A stretch of 64,000 nucleotides of DNA from CBDDEC01 sp965226785 (GCA_965226785.1 CBDDEC010000004.1:930001-994000), one strand, 5' to 3'; positions 16,889 to 26,242 are shown, counted from the first letter of the stretch. Notes: generated by a model not told the origin, from the letters alone. Numbers and translations are program-made.

Positions 16889-17194
16889 CTGGACATCTAC
16901 GTAGGAAACTTGCCGTACTCGGCAAGCGAGAGCGAGATCGAGCAGCTGTTTGCAGCGCACGGAGAAGTCGTCCGCGTCAATTTGCCGACCGATCGTGAGA
17001 CCGGCCGTCCCCGAGGCTTCGGCTTCGTCGAGATGGGCGACGGCGACGCGCGTACTGCGATCGCTGCGCTCGACGGTACCGACTTCGGCGGGCGCGACTT
17101 GCGCGTCAACGAGGCGAGGCCGCGAGGCGAAGGCGGCGGTGGCGGCGCCGGTGGCGGCGCCGGTGGCGGTGGCGGTGGCGGATACCGCCGCTAG
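16889..17194 (+). CDS. Glycine-rich RRM RNA-binding protein
   Basis: About 101 aa: one RNA recognition motif followed by a Gly-rich tail ending GYRR. RNP2 is IYVGNL and RNP1 is RGFGFVEM, both intact. Such bacterial glycine-rich RNA-binding proteins are usually cold- or stress-related RNA chaperones. The start appears to be CTG, placed eight bases after GGAGG; with it the protein begins exactly where the family begins. If a TTG at 16859 is used the protein gains ten residues. It is monocistronic, with a strong terminator 25 bases downstream. Confidence 0.85.
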   Translation: MDIYVGNLPYSASESEIEQLFAAHGEVVRVNLPTDRETGRPRGFGFVEMGDGDARTAIAALDGTDFGGRDLRVNEARPRGEGGGGGAGGGAGGGGGGGYRR

Positions 17195-17219
17195 TCGACA
17201 ACGCTAACGCGCTGTACAA

Positions 17220-17247
17220 GAGCCCGGCTTCGGCCGGGCTCTTTTTT
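17220..17247 (+). terminator. Rho-independent terminator of the RRM gene
   Basis: Nine-base-pair stem (GAGCCCGGC/GCCGGGCTC) with a TTCG loop followed by six T. A textbook intrinsic terminator in the plus direction. Confidence 0.9.
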
Positions 17248-17415
17248 GTGCGCGGCGCAGCCCGCATTAATTTGGCCGCGAGGTCTGCTGAGCAGTCTGG
17301 TCCCGAACGCAACGGCTGAGGACATCGCACCCCTCGGATGGTGACATGCGCGCCGTTTGGTCAATGACTACGGCGCGGCCAGTGCTGCATGCTGCTCCGG
17401 AGCAAGGAGCTGGCC

Positions 17416-17778
17416 ATGGAACCCGAGTCCCCCGTCGGACTGATCAACTACACAGGGATGACTCGTATCCCACGATGGATCTCGTTCAGAAGGTTCGTCA
17501 GGGCTGGGCTGCTCGTCGCCCTGATCGGAGCCGTGATCTCCGTTGGCGCCGTGACCGGGCTGCTGGGCCGGGCCTACGAGTGGTTCTGGATGAACACGAT
17601 CGGACAGACCTACACCAGCTGGTTTGAGGAAAACCCCTGGCGCTATGTGGCGCTCGTTGCCGTCGGGCTGCTCCCGGTGAGCGTGCTGTTCCCGCCGCAG
17701 GCGTGGGCGCGCCTGATCCTCGTGAGCGCGGCGTTCGGGCTGGGCTGGCTCGGCGGGCACATCTTCTTCCCGCAGTGA
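17416..17778 (+). CDS. Small membrane protein, unknown
   Basis: A 120-aa protein I do not recognise. The ATG at 17416 has AAGGAG at 17404-17409. Two or three hydrophobic segments are visible: one around GLLVALIGAVISVGAVTGLL, one around YVALVAVGLLPVSVLF and a C-terminal one around LILVSAAFGLGWLGG. A cytoplasmic N-terminus of about 25 residues precedes the first. Stand-alone gene after the RRM terminator; no functional clue from neighbours. Confidence 0.65.
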   Translation: MEPESPVGLINYTGMTRIPRWISFRRFVRAGLLVALIGAVISVGAVTGLLGRAYEWFWMNTIGQTYTSWFEENPWRYVALVAVGLLPVSVLFPPQAWARLILVSAAFGLGWLGGHIFFPQ

Positions 17779-18095
17779 GTCCCACGTCGGCCCCACCAAC
17801 ATCAAGCCCGACATCTATCGGGGGACTTACGACGTTCGCTGAGCGCGAGCCTGAGCCAGCATGCGTGGTCAGGCTCTCCTGTCAGGCCCTGGTGTTGCGG
17901 CAGCATCCGAGAGGGTCATGCCGCCTTCGTGGTCAAGCTTGAGGGGTGGAGGCGTAGTACCTCCGTAGTAGGCGCACGTTCTGGTTGGTGGACATCCGAG
18001 TTCTGGGCCGAGTTGCGTATCACTGGCTGGGAGGTCGAGCGTTACGACAGCCTCAGCGAACTGACCAGGCAGCACCCGCCGACGGCCGTTGAGGC
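17779..18095. other. Intergenic, nothing recognised
   Basis: 317 bases between convergent genes (membrane protein on plus, hydrolase on minus). I see no coding pattern, tRNA or strong hairpin here. Confidence 0.5.
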
Positions 18096-19421
18096 TCAGC
18101 CTGAGAAGAGGTCGCGCTGGCCGGCGTCGCTCGAGGCCGCCGTGAACTCGAAGATGCCGCGCGCCATCGAGGAGTCTTCGAGCGCTCCGCGCGCTGTATA
18201 GATTTCCGCGCGCAGTTCGTGGGCGGCCGCCGAGTCCGGCTCGGCGCGCACCGCCGTCTCCACGATGTGGCAGGCGAGCCGCAGGTCGCCGGCGTCGCGC
18301 AGTTCAGCGGCGCGCGCGAGGAGCGCCTCGACGCCGCCAGCGAGGCGGGTCCACTCGGCCGCTTGCTCGGCTCGCGGCGCGGGCAGCAGCTCGTCCGGCT
18401 CGCCGTCATACCAGCCGCCGTAGAGCCGCCAGACGTTGCGCACGAGGAACTGCGGGTGGTCGTAGACCGGGCGGAGGTAGGGCTTCTCCAGCACCTCGGC
18501 CGGGATCTCCACCTCGTGCAGCACACGATCCAGCGACGCGCCCGTGTTCATCAACGCCAGCACCTGTCCCTCGATCGACTCCAGCAGCGCGGCCGTGTCG
18601 GACAGCGCCTGCCGGATGCGATCGGCCCCGAAGATCGGGAAGCCGTGACCGGGGACCAGCAGCTCGGCGTCGAGCGCGGCCATCTGGCGCAGCCCGGCCG
18701 CCCACTCGCCGACGTAGCGCTGCACCTTCTGCGGATTGCCGGCGTTCGGGACGGCCCAGATGAAGAGGTCGCCGGGCGCGAGGAGTTTCAGCTGCGGCAC
18801 CCAGGTCCACGTGCTGTCCTCGGTCTCACCTCGGGTGTGGTTCAGCTCGAACGTGAGGTCACCTTGCTCGAACGTCATCCGGTCCTTGAACGTGACATCG
18901 GGATAGCGGAGGCCACCGTAGGCACGCTCTCTCCGCTCGGGGTCAGCGATCGTCGCGGCGGCGCGGGTCACCAGCCCGAATTGCTGGAAGAACTGACGAC
19001 CGTTGATCGCCATGTTCCAGCCGGCAGTCCGCCCGTAGCGGTCGAAGTGCCAGGGCATGTGCTCGTTGCCGTACACGATCGGCACAACTGCGTCGGGCTC
19101 AGCCTCGAACGGGCCCACGCCGAAGATGTGGTCCATGTGGTGGTGCGAGAACACGGCGGCGGCCAGGCGATGGTCAGGACGCCACACGCGCACCGCCGAG
19201 TGCAATAGATCCGCGTCGTTACGGCCGCCCGTGTCCAGCATGACGAGGCCGTCGCCGGCATCGACCACGACGACGCCGGCCAGCCCCTTGTAGTAGAGCA
19301 GGCGGTCGTCGATCTCCTCGGCGGTGCGGTCGCGGTAGGGCGTCAGCACCGGGTGCGCCTCCCGGACGGTGTCGATCTCACCGTTCCACAGGCGGTCCGC
19401 GAACTCGCGTAGCTCAGACAT
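18096..19421 (-). CDS. MBL-fold hydrolase, alkylsulfatase-like
   Basis: A 441-aa metallo-beta-lactamase-fold protein with a long C-terminal region. The metal motif FSHHHMDHIFGVGPF gives His93, His95, Asp97 and His98; GDLFIWAVPNAGNPQK and PGHGFPIFG supply further ligand regions. Size and C-terminal helices (about 340-441) resemble alkyl/aryl-sulfatase-type MBL proteins. The ATG at 19421 is preceded by GGAGGG. Cytoplasmic, since no signal peptide is visible. The reaction is uncertain. Confidence 0.8.
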   Translation of the reverse strand: MSELREFADRLWNGEIDTVREAHPVLTPYRDRTAEEIDDRLLYYKGLAGVVVVDAGDGLVMLDTGGRNDADLLHSAVRVWRPDHRLAAAVFSHHHMDHIFGVGPFEAEPDAVVPIVYGNEHMPWHFDRYGRTAGWNMAINGRQFFQQFGLVTRAAATIADPERRERAYGGLRYPDVTFKDRMTFEQGDLTFELNHTRGETEDSTWTWVPQLKLLAPGDLFIWAVPNAGNPQKVQRYVGEWAAGLRQMAALDAELLVPGHGFPIFGADRIRQALSDTAALLESIEGQVLALMNTGASLDRVLHEVEIPAEVLEKPYLRPVYDHPQFLVRNVWRLYGGWYDGEPDELLPAPRAEQAAEWTRLAGGVEALLARAAELRDAGDLRLACHIVETAVRAEPDSAAAHELRAEIYTARGALEDSSMARGIFEFTAASSDAGQRDLFSG

Positions 19422-19547
19422 GTGCGCCCTCCGAGGTCGTGCCCAGCAGTGCGCGCACTCTAACGGCTTTGCCGGTGGCGAGACCTCGAGGCGGCCCACG
19501 AGCGCGGCCGGTGCTACTATTGACGTGCACGTGAAGGTTAGTTTTCG

Positions 19548-21254
19548 TTGACGCTGGCTGAGCGTCCTTCCGCACCGTCGAATGGTCGCGGGCCAGATCA
19601 GGCCCGCGCGATCGAAACAAACGTCGACGAGCCGGGCTACAACCTCGCCGAGCGCATCATCGAGGGGCCGCCAGCCGAGGCGGTCGACGGTGACCCGCCG
19701 GCGGACGACACGTACAACCTCGCGTCGAGCATCTACAACGGCGATCGCGACAACGGCGCATCGACCGCTACCGTCGAGGTCCCAGCAGCGCCCACCGAGG
19801 GCGGCAACGGCGACGCTAGCTTCAACCTCGCCGAGCGTGTGTACGCCGACCTCGACGTCGTAGCTCCCGAGTCTTCCGCGGAACCAGCGCCCGCCCTCGA
19901 CGGCCTCAACGGCGGTGTTCCGCCGGGCGCGCCGACTGTCGTCGCCGTTCCCCAGCGCCGCCGCCGCTGGCGGTTCCCGCGCACGTTCGAAGCGCTCGAG
20001 TTCGGCCCGTTCCGCTGGTACATGGGCGCGACGATCTGCTGGAACGCCGCGATGAGCATGCAGATGCTCGCCCGCGGCTACCTCGCCTTCAACCTGACCG
20101 GCGACTTCCGCGCGTTGGGGCTCGTGAGCGTCGGCTCGGCCCTGCCGATGTTGCTGCTGTCACCCCTCGGCGGCGTGATCGCCGATCGCACCTCGCGACG
20201 TGCGGTGCTGCAGCTGGGCCAGGGCTTCAGCGTTCTGCTCGCGGTGGTGGTCGCGGCGCTGCTGTTCTCGGGCACCCTCGTCTTCTGGCACCTCATCGCC
20301 GCCTCCATCGCCCAGGGGGTGATGATGGCGCTCGTCATGCCCTCGCGGCAGGCGTTCCTGCCCGAGGTCGTCGGCATGGGTCGGCTGATGAACGCCATCC
20401 CGCTGCAGTCCGCCGGCATGAATCTGATGCAGCTGATCGCCCCGGCCATCGCCGGCTTCATGATCGACTGGGTTGGCGCCGGATCTGTCTACAGCGTCAT
20501 GGCTGTGATGTACGCGTTCTCCGTGATCGCCCTCTTCGGCGTGCGGTCGATGTCGGCCGAGGAGCTCGCGGCCTCACGCCGCGAGCTTGGCGCGGAGGCC
20601 CAGGGTGCGATGCGTCGGGGTGGGAGCCCGCGTGGGTCGCGATCCGCCGGCGGCGGGGCGATCGCCGAGCTGCGTGATGGGTTTGTGTACATCTTCCGCG
20701 ACCGCACGATCCTCGCGATCGTGTCGCTATCGTTCCTCACGTCGGTGCTCGCGATGCCGATCCGGATGCTGCTGCCGGGCTATGTCGCGGCGGTCTTCGG
20801 CGACTCCGGTGCCACGCTCGGGCTGCTACAGAGCGCCATGGCGGTCGGCGCGCTGGTCGGCGCGCTGGGCCTCGCGACGATGCGCATGCGTCGCCATCGA
20901 GGGCTGCTCTTCGCCGGTAGCGCGGTGCTCATGGGCATCGCGATGTTGGCCTTCTCGACGACGGCCGTGTTCCTCGGCGGTGCGCTCGGACTGTTCGTCA
21001 TCGGCATCGGTTCGGCCGGCCGCCAGTCGATGAGCCAGCTGCTGGTCCAGGAATACGTGCAAGACGAGTATCGAGGCCGCGTCATGGCAGTGTTCACGAT
21101 GCAGTTCAGTGTCATGTCCGTCGGCGTCCTGGCCGTCGCTATCCTCATGGAAGCGCTCGGCGCGCAGCTCGCCATCGCCTCCCTCGGCGTGCTCCTGGTC
21201 GCGGCGACACTGGCATTCGTCGTGCTCGTCCCGCGCCTCCGTAAACTCGCCTAG
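19548..21254 (+). CDS. MFS transporter with repeat-bearing N-terminal extension
   Basis: A 568-aa major facilitator, EntS/MFS_3-like by the RALGLVSVGSALPMLLLSPL and GGVIADRTSRRAVLQLGQ stretches; twelve hydrophobic segments fill about residues 160-565. Before them lies an unusual, probably disordered 150-residue cytoplasmic N-terminus with near-repeats YNLAERIIEG (31-40), YNLASSIYNG (56-65) and FNLAERVYAD (92-101). Starts at TTG 19548 behind GAAGG. Likely an exporter of small molecules. The extension is not part of the family and may bind a partner. Confidence 0.85.
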   Translation: MTLAERPSAPSNGRGPDQARAIETNVDEPGYNLAERIIEGPPAEAVDGDPPADDTYNLASSIYNGDRDNGASTATVEVPAAPTEGGNGDASFNLAERVYADLDVVAPESSAEPAPALDGLNGGVPPGAPTVVAVPQRRRRWRFPRTFEALEFGPFRWYMGATICWNAAMSMQMLARGYLAFNLTGDFRALGLVSVGSALPMLLLSPLGGVIADRTSRRAVLQLGQGFSVLLAVVVAALLFSGTLVFWHLIAASIAQGVMMALVMPSRQAFLPEVVGMGRLMNAIPLQSAGMNLMQLIAPAIAGFMIDWVGAGSVYSVMAVMYAFSVIALFGVRSMSAEELAASRRELGAEAQGAMRRGGSPRGSRSAGGGAIAELRDGFVYIFRDRTILAIVSLSFLTSVLAMPIRMLLPGYVAAVFGDSGATLGLLQSAMAVGALVGALGLATMRMRRHRGLLFAGSAVLMGIAMLAFSTTAVFLGGALGLFVIGIGSAGRQSMSQLLVQEYVQDEYRGRVMAVFTMQFSVMSVGVLAVAILMEALGAQLAIASLGVLLVAATLAFVVLVPRLRKLA

Positions 21255-21278
21255 CGCGGGTCGCGGTTCGATCCAGCC

Positions 21279-22850
21279 CTATGGCCGCATCCCCCGCAGC
21301 GTGACGCCGAGGTGGCGTCCCAGCTTGGGGTAGGCCATGTCCAGCCAGTCGCTCAGCAGCGGCCGCGTCTCCCGCGGGTCGATGATGTCCTCGATGTCGA
21401 GTACCTCGGCCGTGCGGAAGGGTGACCGCATCTCCACGAGCCGCTCCTCGAGGGCAGCGCGGTGCGCGTCCGGGTCCTCGGCGGCCTCGATCTCGCGCCG
21501 GTAGGCAGCGGCGACGCCGCCCTCGATCGGCAGCGAGCCCCACTCGCCCGATGGCCAGGCGACCCGGAAGTTGAAGTGCGAGTGCGCTTGGTGTGCGGCG
21601 CCGGCGACCCCATAGACGCGGCGCACCACCACCGTCGCCCATGGCACGCTCGCCTGGCCCATCGCCACGATCGCGCGCATGCCGGCGCGCAGCGTGCCGG
21701 ACCGCTCGGCCGCGGGCCCGATCATGAAGCCCGGCTGGTCGGCGAAGTTGATCACCGGTAGATGGAACGTGTCGCAGAGGTCGACGAAGCGTTCGAGCTT
21801 GCGCGCCGCATCGGCGTCCATCGCACCGCCGTGTACCAGCGGGTCGTTCGCCAGGGCGCCGACCGGCCGCCCGTTCAACCGAGCGAACATCGTGATCTGC
21901 GCGCCGCCGTAGTACCGGGCATGCTCGAAGACCGAGCCTTCGTCCAGCACCATGCGCACGAGAGCGCGCGGGTCGTATGGACGGTTGCGTTCGCGCGGGA
22001 TGTGGGACAGCAGCCGCTCGTCGCGTCGGTCGCGTGGGTCGTTCGTCTCCTCGACGGGCGGGAGTTCCCAGACGCTGGTCGGCATGTACGAGAGGAAGCG
22101 CCGGATCTGCTCGAACGCGTCGTGCTCGTCCTCCGCCTCGTTGTCGACGACGCCTGAGCCTCGGGCGTGCAGCTTGTATCCGCCGAGGTCCTCCTTGTCG
22201 ATGTCGAGGCCGATCGCGCGCCGCACCACCGGCGGGCCGGCCGCGAAGACCTGCGACATGCCCTTCACCATCACCGAGAAGTGTGAGGCAGGCACCCAGG
22301 CGGCCGGGAGCCCCGCGACCGATCCGAGGGCGGCCGAGACGACGGGCACCTCGCTGAGCAGCGCGTTCGGGACCCGCCAGTCGCCTTGCGGCACGTACGT
22401 ACGGTTCATCCCCGCAACGGCCCGGATGTCGCCGCCGAAACCGTCAATCAGGCGGATGAACGGCAGCTTGAGCTCATACGCGATGTGCTCTGCCGAGAAG
22501 TTCTGCGGCGTGCTGCCGCTCGAGCGGCCGGACTCCCCGGCGCTGCCGCTGCCGGGGCGCGCGGTGAAGTCCTGCGCCGTTAGCGCGATCGGTCGACCGT
22601 CGATGCGCGCCATGCCGAAGACCGTCGCCTTGGGGCGAAACTCGAGGAGGTTGCCGTCCTCGTCGTAGTCGGCGCCTCCGCCCAGCACACCACGCTCGAG
22701 GAAGCTGTCGGTGTCGATCAGGGCGTCGATGCGTTCTCGAACGGGCAGCTTGCCGCGGGCGCGTTGATCGGCGAGCCGCTCGTCGCCGCCCATGCCGTAC
22801 GCCGCCTCGCGACGCCGCTGGATCTCCTCGACTTCTGGCTCCCAGGTCAT
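21279..22850 (-). CDS. Acyl-CoA carboxylase, carboxyltransferase beta subunit
   Basis: A 523-aa carboxyltransferase of the propionyl/methylcrotonyl-CoA carboxylase family: RGKLPVRERIDALIDTDSFLE near the start, VVSAALGSVAGLPAAWVPAS and FADQPGFMIGPAAERSG in the CoA and biotin domains, and GGVAAAYRREIEAA near the end. It transfers carboxyl from biotin to an acyl-CoA. No biotin carboxylase or BCCP gene is in the window. It is followed after 27 bases by the second tandem CoA-transferase on the same strand. A second paralog lies at 43275-44876. Confidence 0.9.
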   Translation of the reverse strand: MTWEPEVEEIQRRREAAYGMGGDERLADQRARGKLPVRERIDALIDTDSFLERGVLGGGADYDEDGNLLEFRPKATVFGMARIDGRPIALTAQDFTARPGSGSAGESGRSSGSTPQNFSAEHIAYELKLPFIRLIDGFGGDIRAVAGMNRTYVPQGDWRVPNALLSEVPVVSAALGSVAGLPAAWVPASHFSVMVKGMSQVFAAGPPVVRRAIGLDIDKEDLGGYKLHARGSGVVDNEAEDEHDAFEQIRRFLSYMPTSVWELPPVEETNDPRDRRDERLLSHIPRERNRPYDPRALVRMVLDEGSVFEHARYYGGAQITMFARLNGRPVGALANDPLVHGGAMDADAARKLERFVDLCDTFHLPVINFADQPGFMIGPAAERSGTLRAGMRAIVAMGQASVPWATVVVRRVYGVAGAAHQAHSHFNFRVAWPSGEWGSLPIEGGVAAAYRREIEAAEDPDAHRAALEERLVEMRSPFRTAEVLDIEDIIDPRETRPLLSDWLDMAYPKLGRHLGVTLRGMRP

Positions 22851-22877
22851 CGTCGCCCGCCTGTCTCGTCAGCGCGC

Positions 22878-25304
22878 CTAGTAGACCACGCCGTCGGCCA
22901 CCAGGCGGTCGAACTCCCCGCGCGAGCGTCCGAGGATCTCGCGGATCACGTACTCGCTGTGCTCGCCCATCATCGGTGCGCGCTCCAGCGCCCGCTCGTG
23001 GCCCTCGAGCCAGATCGGGTCGCGATCGATCGTGATCTCGACCGAGGGCTCGCTCGGCTGCCGTAGCGTCTGGTAATGCTCGGCTAGCACCGGGTCGCGA
23101 GTCAGCGTATCGCGGAGATTCTCGACGGGGCTGGCCGCAATGTCGGAGCCTTGCAACCGTTCCGCCAGGTCCCAGCCCTCGTGTCCGGCGGTCCACTCGC
23201 CGATCAGCGCCTCGAGTTCATCTTCGTGCTCCCGGCGCTCAACCAGCGTCGCGAACCGAGGATCCGAGGCGAGGTCGGGGCGCTCCATCGCCGCGGCGAA
23301 GGCTCGCCATTGCTCGTCGGACGCGACGGCGAGGGCAATCCACTGATCCTCGCCAGTGGTCGGGAAGACGCCGTGTGGCGACATGTTCGGGTCGCGGTTG
23401 CCGGGCCGTGGCGGTTGCTCGCCCTCGCGCCCGAAGCGCATCCACTCGGCGCCGAGCAACGACACCGTCGCCGAGAGCTGCGCCATCTGGATCTCGCGCC
23501 CCTCGCCGGTCCGCTCCCGCTCGGCGAGCGCGGCCAGCACCTCGACGACCGTGAGCAGCGGCGAGGTGAAGTCGGGGTAGGCGATGCCCACTCCGCGAGG
23601 CTCGCGTCCTTCGAAGCCCATCAGGTAGTTGAGTCCGGAAACGGCCATCAGCAGATTACCCAGTGTGCGGTGCCCGCTCCACGGCCCGGTCGTGCCCGGT
23701 CCCGGCATGTGCACGACCACGATGCGCGGATTGATCTCGCGCAGGCGTTCGTAGGGGAAGCCCATCTTGTCCAGCGCGTTTGCACGGTAGTTGTCGACGA
23801 GGACATCGGACTCGGCGACGAGGTCGAGCAGCACGGCGCGCGCTTCCTCGGTCGTGAGGTTGAGCAGCAGCGAGCGCTTGCCGGTGTTGGCGTCGTTCAG
23901 CACATCGCCGAGGTCCGGCGCGTAGCGGCCATCCGGCTGGCGAGCGTTGCGGAGCGCGTCCGGTCGCAACGTCGACTCGACCTTGATCACCTCGGCGCCG
24001 AAGTTCGCCAGCAGCCGCGTCGTCAGCGGCCCCGCCAGCACCCACGTCATGTCGATCACGCGCAGCCCCGCCAGGGGCCGGTCGGTCGCGGGCGGCGCTT
24101 GCTCCACGGCCGCAGGCGACGCGGCGCGAGTCGCCTCGAGGATCGAGTCATGCTCGCCGAGCGTCGGCGAGCGATCGGGCAGCCGCCCTTCGATCAAGGC
24201 GTCCACCGGGCTGCGCACGAACGAGAGATCCATGTCGAGTGTGTCGTGCCGGACGGACCGGAACTGCTCGTTGACGGTGTAGTGCTCCGACTCGGCCATC
24301 TCCGGGAACGTATAGGTGGGCATCGACGCCGACTCCATGTCCCACATCTGCCGCAGGAACTCCTCGCGCGGCAGCTTCGCAGCCAGCCTCGCCGCAGCGT
24401 GCTGCACCGGGTTGTCGAGGAAGCGCCAGACCGGCCGGTCGCCGCGGTAGACGATCTGCCAGTCGTCGCCGTGGAGCTCGTGCTCCACGCCCGCCGCGTC
24501 GAGGTGTGCGACGAACTCGTCCATCCGCGTCACCAGCACGTTGACGCCGGCCCAGCGGCCGTCCGCGCAGCGCACGGCGTTGCTGAGGCCGGGCCGCCTC
24601 GGCACCTCGTCGCGCCAGGTCAGCGTGTTGGGGTTGGAGGTCTGGATCAGCGAGAACGTCACGGCCTCCTGCAACGGCACATCGACGCGGCCGCGACCGC
24701 GGCCTCGACGCTGGCCGGTCAGCGCCAGCATCGCGCCGGCCGCCGCCGCGAGCGCAGCCATCGCGAACGAGAGCTGTGCGGGCCCTCGCGTCGGCGGGTC
24801 GTTCGGGTCGCCGCTGACCGCGAGCAGCCCACCTGCAGCCTGCGCGACGAGGTCAGACGACCGCCACGAGGCGCGCTCGCCCGCTGCCGGTCCGAAGGGC
24901 GAGATCACGACCGGGATCAGCGCCGGGTTCGCCTCGACCAGTCGCGCCGCCAACGAGGGCAGTTCGGTGCCACGCTCGGTCGCGACCACCAGCAGCTGCG
25001 CCGACCGCGCCAGCGCCTCGACCGCAGCGTCCTCGGTGCCCCCCTCGTCGAGGACGATCGAGCGCTTGCCCGCGTTCAGATAGAGGTGCCGATAGGAACG
25101 CTCGATGCCCGCCTCGCCGTCGAGGAACGGCCCCTGGACCCGCGTCGGAACGCCCTCGGGCGGCTCAAGCAGCAGCACCTCCGCGCCCAGGTCGCCGAGG
25201 ATGCGCGTGGCCAGCGCACCCTCGATGCCGGCGAGGTCGAGGATGCGGAGACCGTCGAGGGGCAGTGAGCGCCCCCGACCGTTCGCTTCGCCTGCTGCCG
25301 CCAC
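22878..25304 (-). CDS. Tandem double-domain CaiB/BaiF CoA-transferase (2nd)
   Basis: An 808-aa fusion of two family III CoA-transferase domains, about residues 14-390 and 410-808. Domain one keeps Asp208 in GRVDVPLQEA. In domain two the same place reads GREIQMAQLS, with Gln606 for Asp, so this half is probably inactive, the same pattern as the 8237-10696 protein. The GTG start at 25304 shares one base with the stop of the upstream enoyl-CoA hydratase (TAGTG), so the two are coupled, and the carboxylase beta gene follows on the same strand. Confidence 0.9.
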   Translation of the reverse strand: MAAAGEANGRGRSLPLDGLRILDLAGIEGALATRILGDLGAEVLLLEPPEGVPTRVQGPFLDGEAGIERSYRHLYLNAGKRSIVLDEGGTEDAAVEALARSAQLLVVATERGTELPSLAARLVEANPALIPVVISPFGPAAGERASWRSSDLVAQAAGGLLAVSGDPNDPPTRGPAQLSFAMAALAAAAGAMLALTGQRRGRGRGRVDVPLQEAVTFSLIQTSNPNTLTWRDEVPRRPGLSNAVRCADGRWAGVNVLVTRMDEFVAHLDAAGVEHELHGDDWQIVYRGDRPVWRFLDNPVQHAAARLAAKLPREEFLRQMWDMESASMPTYTFPEMAESEHYTVNEQFRSVRHDTLDMDLSFVRSPVDALIEGRLPDRSPTLGEHDSILEATRAASPAAVEQAPPATDRPLAGLRVIDMTWVLAGPLTTRLLANFGAEVIKVESTLRPDALRNARQPDGRYAPDLGDVLNDANTGKRSLLLNLTTEEARAVLLDLVAESDVLVDNYRANALDKMGFPYERLREINPRIVVVHMPGPGTTGPWSGHRTLGNLLMAVSGLNYLMGFEGREPRGVGIAYPDFTSPLLTVVEVLAALAERERTGEGREIQMAQLSATVSLLGAEWMRFGREGEQPPRPGNRDPNMSPHGVFPTTGEDQWIALAVASDEQWRAFAAAMERPDLASDPRFATLVERREHEDELEALIGEWTAGHEGWDLAERLQGSDIAASPVENLRDTLTRDPVLAEHYQTLRQPSEPSVEITIDRDPIWLEGHERALERAPMMGEHSEYVIREILGRSRGEFDRLVADGVVY

Positions 25305-26242
25305 TAGGTCTCGGGCCCCTCCGGCGTGGTCGGCGTGTTGTCGCCGTCTTCTCCGGCCAGCGAACGCTCACGCGGCGCCGTGTCGTACTTGCCGCGGTAA
25401 TCCTGGAACGGACCGTCACGCCACTCGAGCGCGGCTTTCAGGCCGCCCGCGGCCAGCTGGTCGCGCCACTCGGACGCCGCCGGACGGTGCTTGCTCATCG
25501 CCTCGACATCCGTGCCGGACATCAGCCCGTTGCGGATGCCCATCATCTCGTACTGCCGGTTCACAGAGCGCTTGGAATACATCAGCATGTCGTTGTCGAT
25601 GTTCGCCATCCGCTCGGCGAACTCGTTAGTGAAGCTCTCGAGCTGGTCCATCGGCAGGGCATACGTCGCCCAGCCGAGGTCCGCCATCTCGCGACCGCTG
25701 AACGAGTCGCCGACGTACGCGAACTCGCGCGCCTTGGTCATTGGCATGTGCCAGGGCGCCCACATGATGTCCATCGTCCCCATCGCGCGCACCGGCGGGT
25801 ACCCGATCTGCGTGGTCTCCTCGACGATACGGAAGTCGCAGAACGACGCCAGCTCGGTGCCGCCGGCCAGGCAGTAGCCGTGGATCTGGGCGATCACCGG
25901 CTTCGCCAGCTCCCAGATCGTCCAGTTGGCCAGCGTCACGTGGCGCGACCAGTCGTAGTGCGCCGGGTGCGTCGTGTTGGTGTCCGGCATGCCCGAGAAC
26001 TCGGAGACGTACGGGCTCGGCTCGTCGGGCGCCGAGGGGTTCAGGTCGTAGCCCGCGCTGAAGGCGCGGCCGGCTCCCCGCAGGATGATCACTCCCACGC
26101 TGCGGTCCGCCTCCGCTGTTTTCATCGCGTGGAACATCTCGCCGCGCAGCTCGTTGGAGAGCGCGTTCAGCTTCTCCGGCCGGTTCAGCGTGATGATCGC
26201 GATGCGTCCGTCGGTCTCGTAGAGGATGTTCTCGTAGCTCAT
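25304..26242 (-). CDS. Enoyl-CoA hydratase/isomerase family protein
   Basis: A 312-aa crotonase-superfamily protein starting MSYENILYETDGRIAIITL at the ATG at 26242; the frame is open for 224 more codons upstream but that part is low-quality antisense of the CAP gene. Oxyanion segments GRAFSAGYDLNP and GYCLAGGTELASFCDFR are present; an acidic tail ends in GDNTPTTPEGPET. It leads the minus-strand set with the tandem CoA-transferase and carboxylase beta subunit, indicating acyl-CoA degradation. Confidence 0.88.
   Translation of the reverse strand: MSYENILYETDGRIAIITLNRPEKLNALSNELRGEMFHAMKTAEADRSVGVIILRGAGRAFSAGYDLNPSAPDEPSPYVSEFSGMPDTNTTHPAHYDWSRHVTLANWTIWELAKPVIAQIHGYCLAGGTELASFCDFRIVEETTQIGYPPVRAMGTMDIMWAPWHMPMTKAREFAYVGDSFSGREMADLGWATYALPMDQLESFTNEFAERMANIDNDMLMYSKRSVNRQYEMMGIRNGLMSGTDVEAMSKHRPAASEWRDQLAAGGLKAALEWRDGPFQDYRGKYDTAPRERSLAGEDGDNTPTTPEGPET

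Noticed and set aside
23151..25268. 705-codon plus-strand frame
   Set aside because: Antisense shadow of the tandem CoA-transferase; Arg/His-rich, no domains, typical of high-GC antisense frames.
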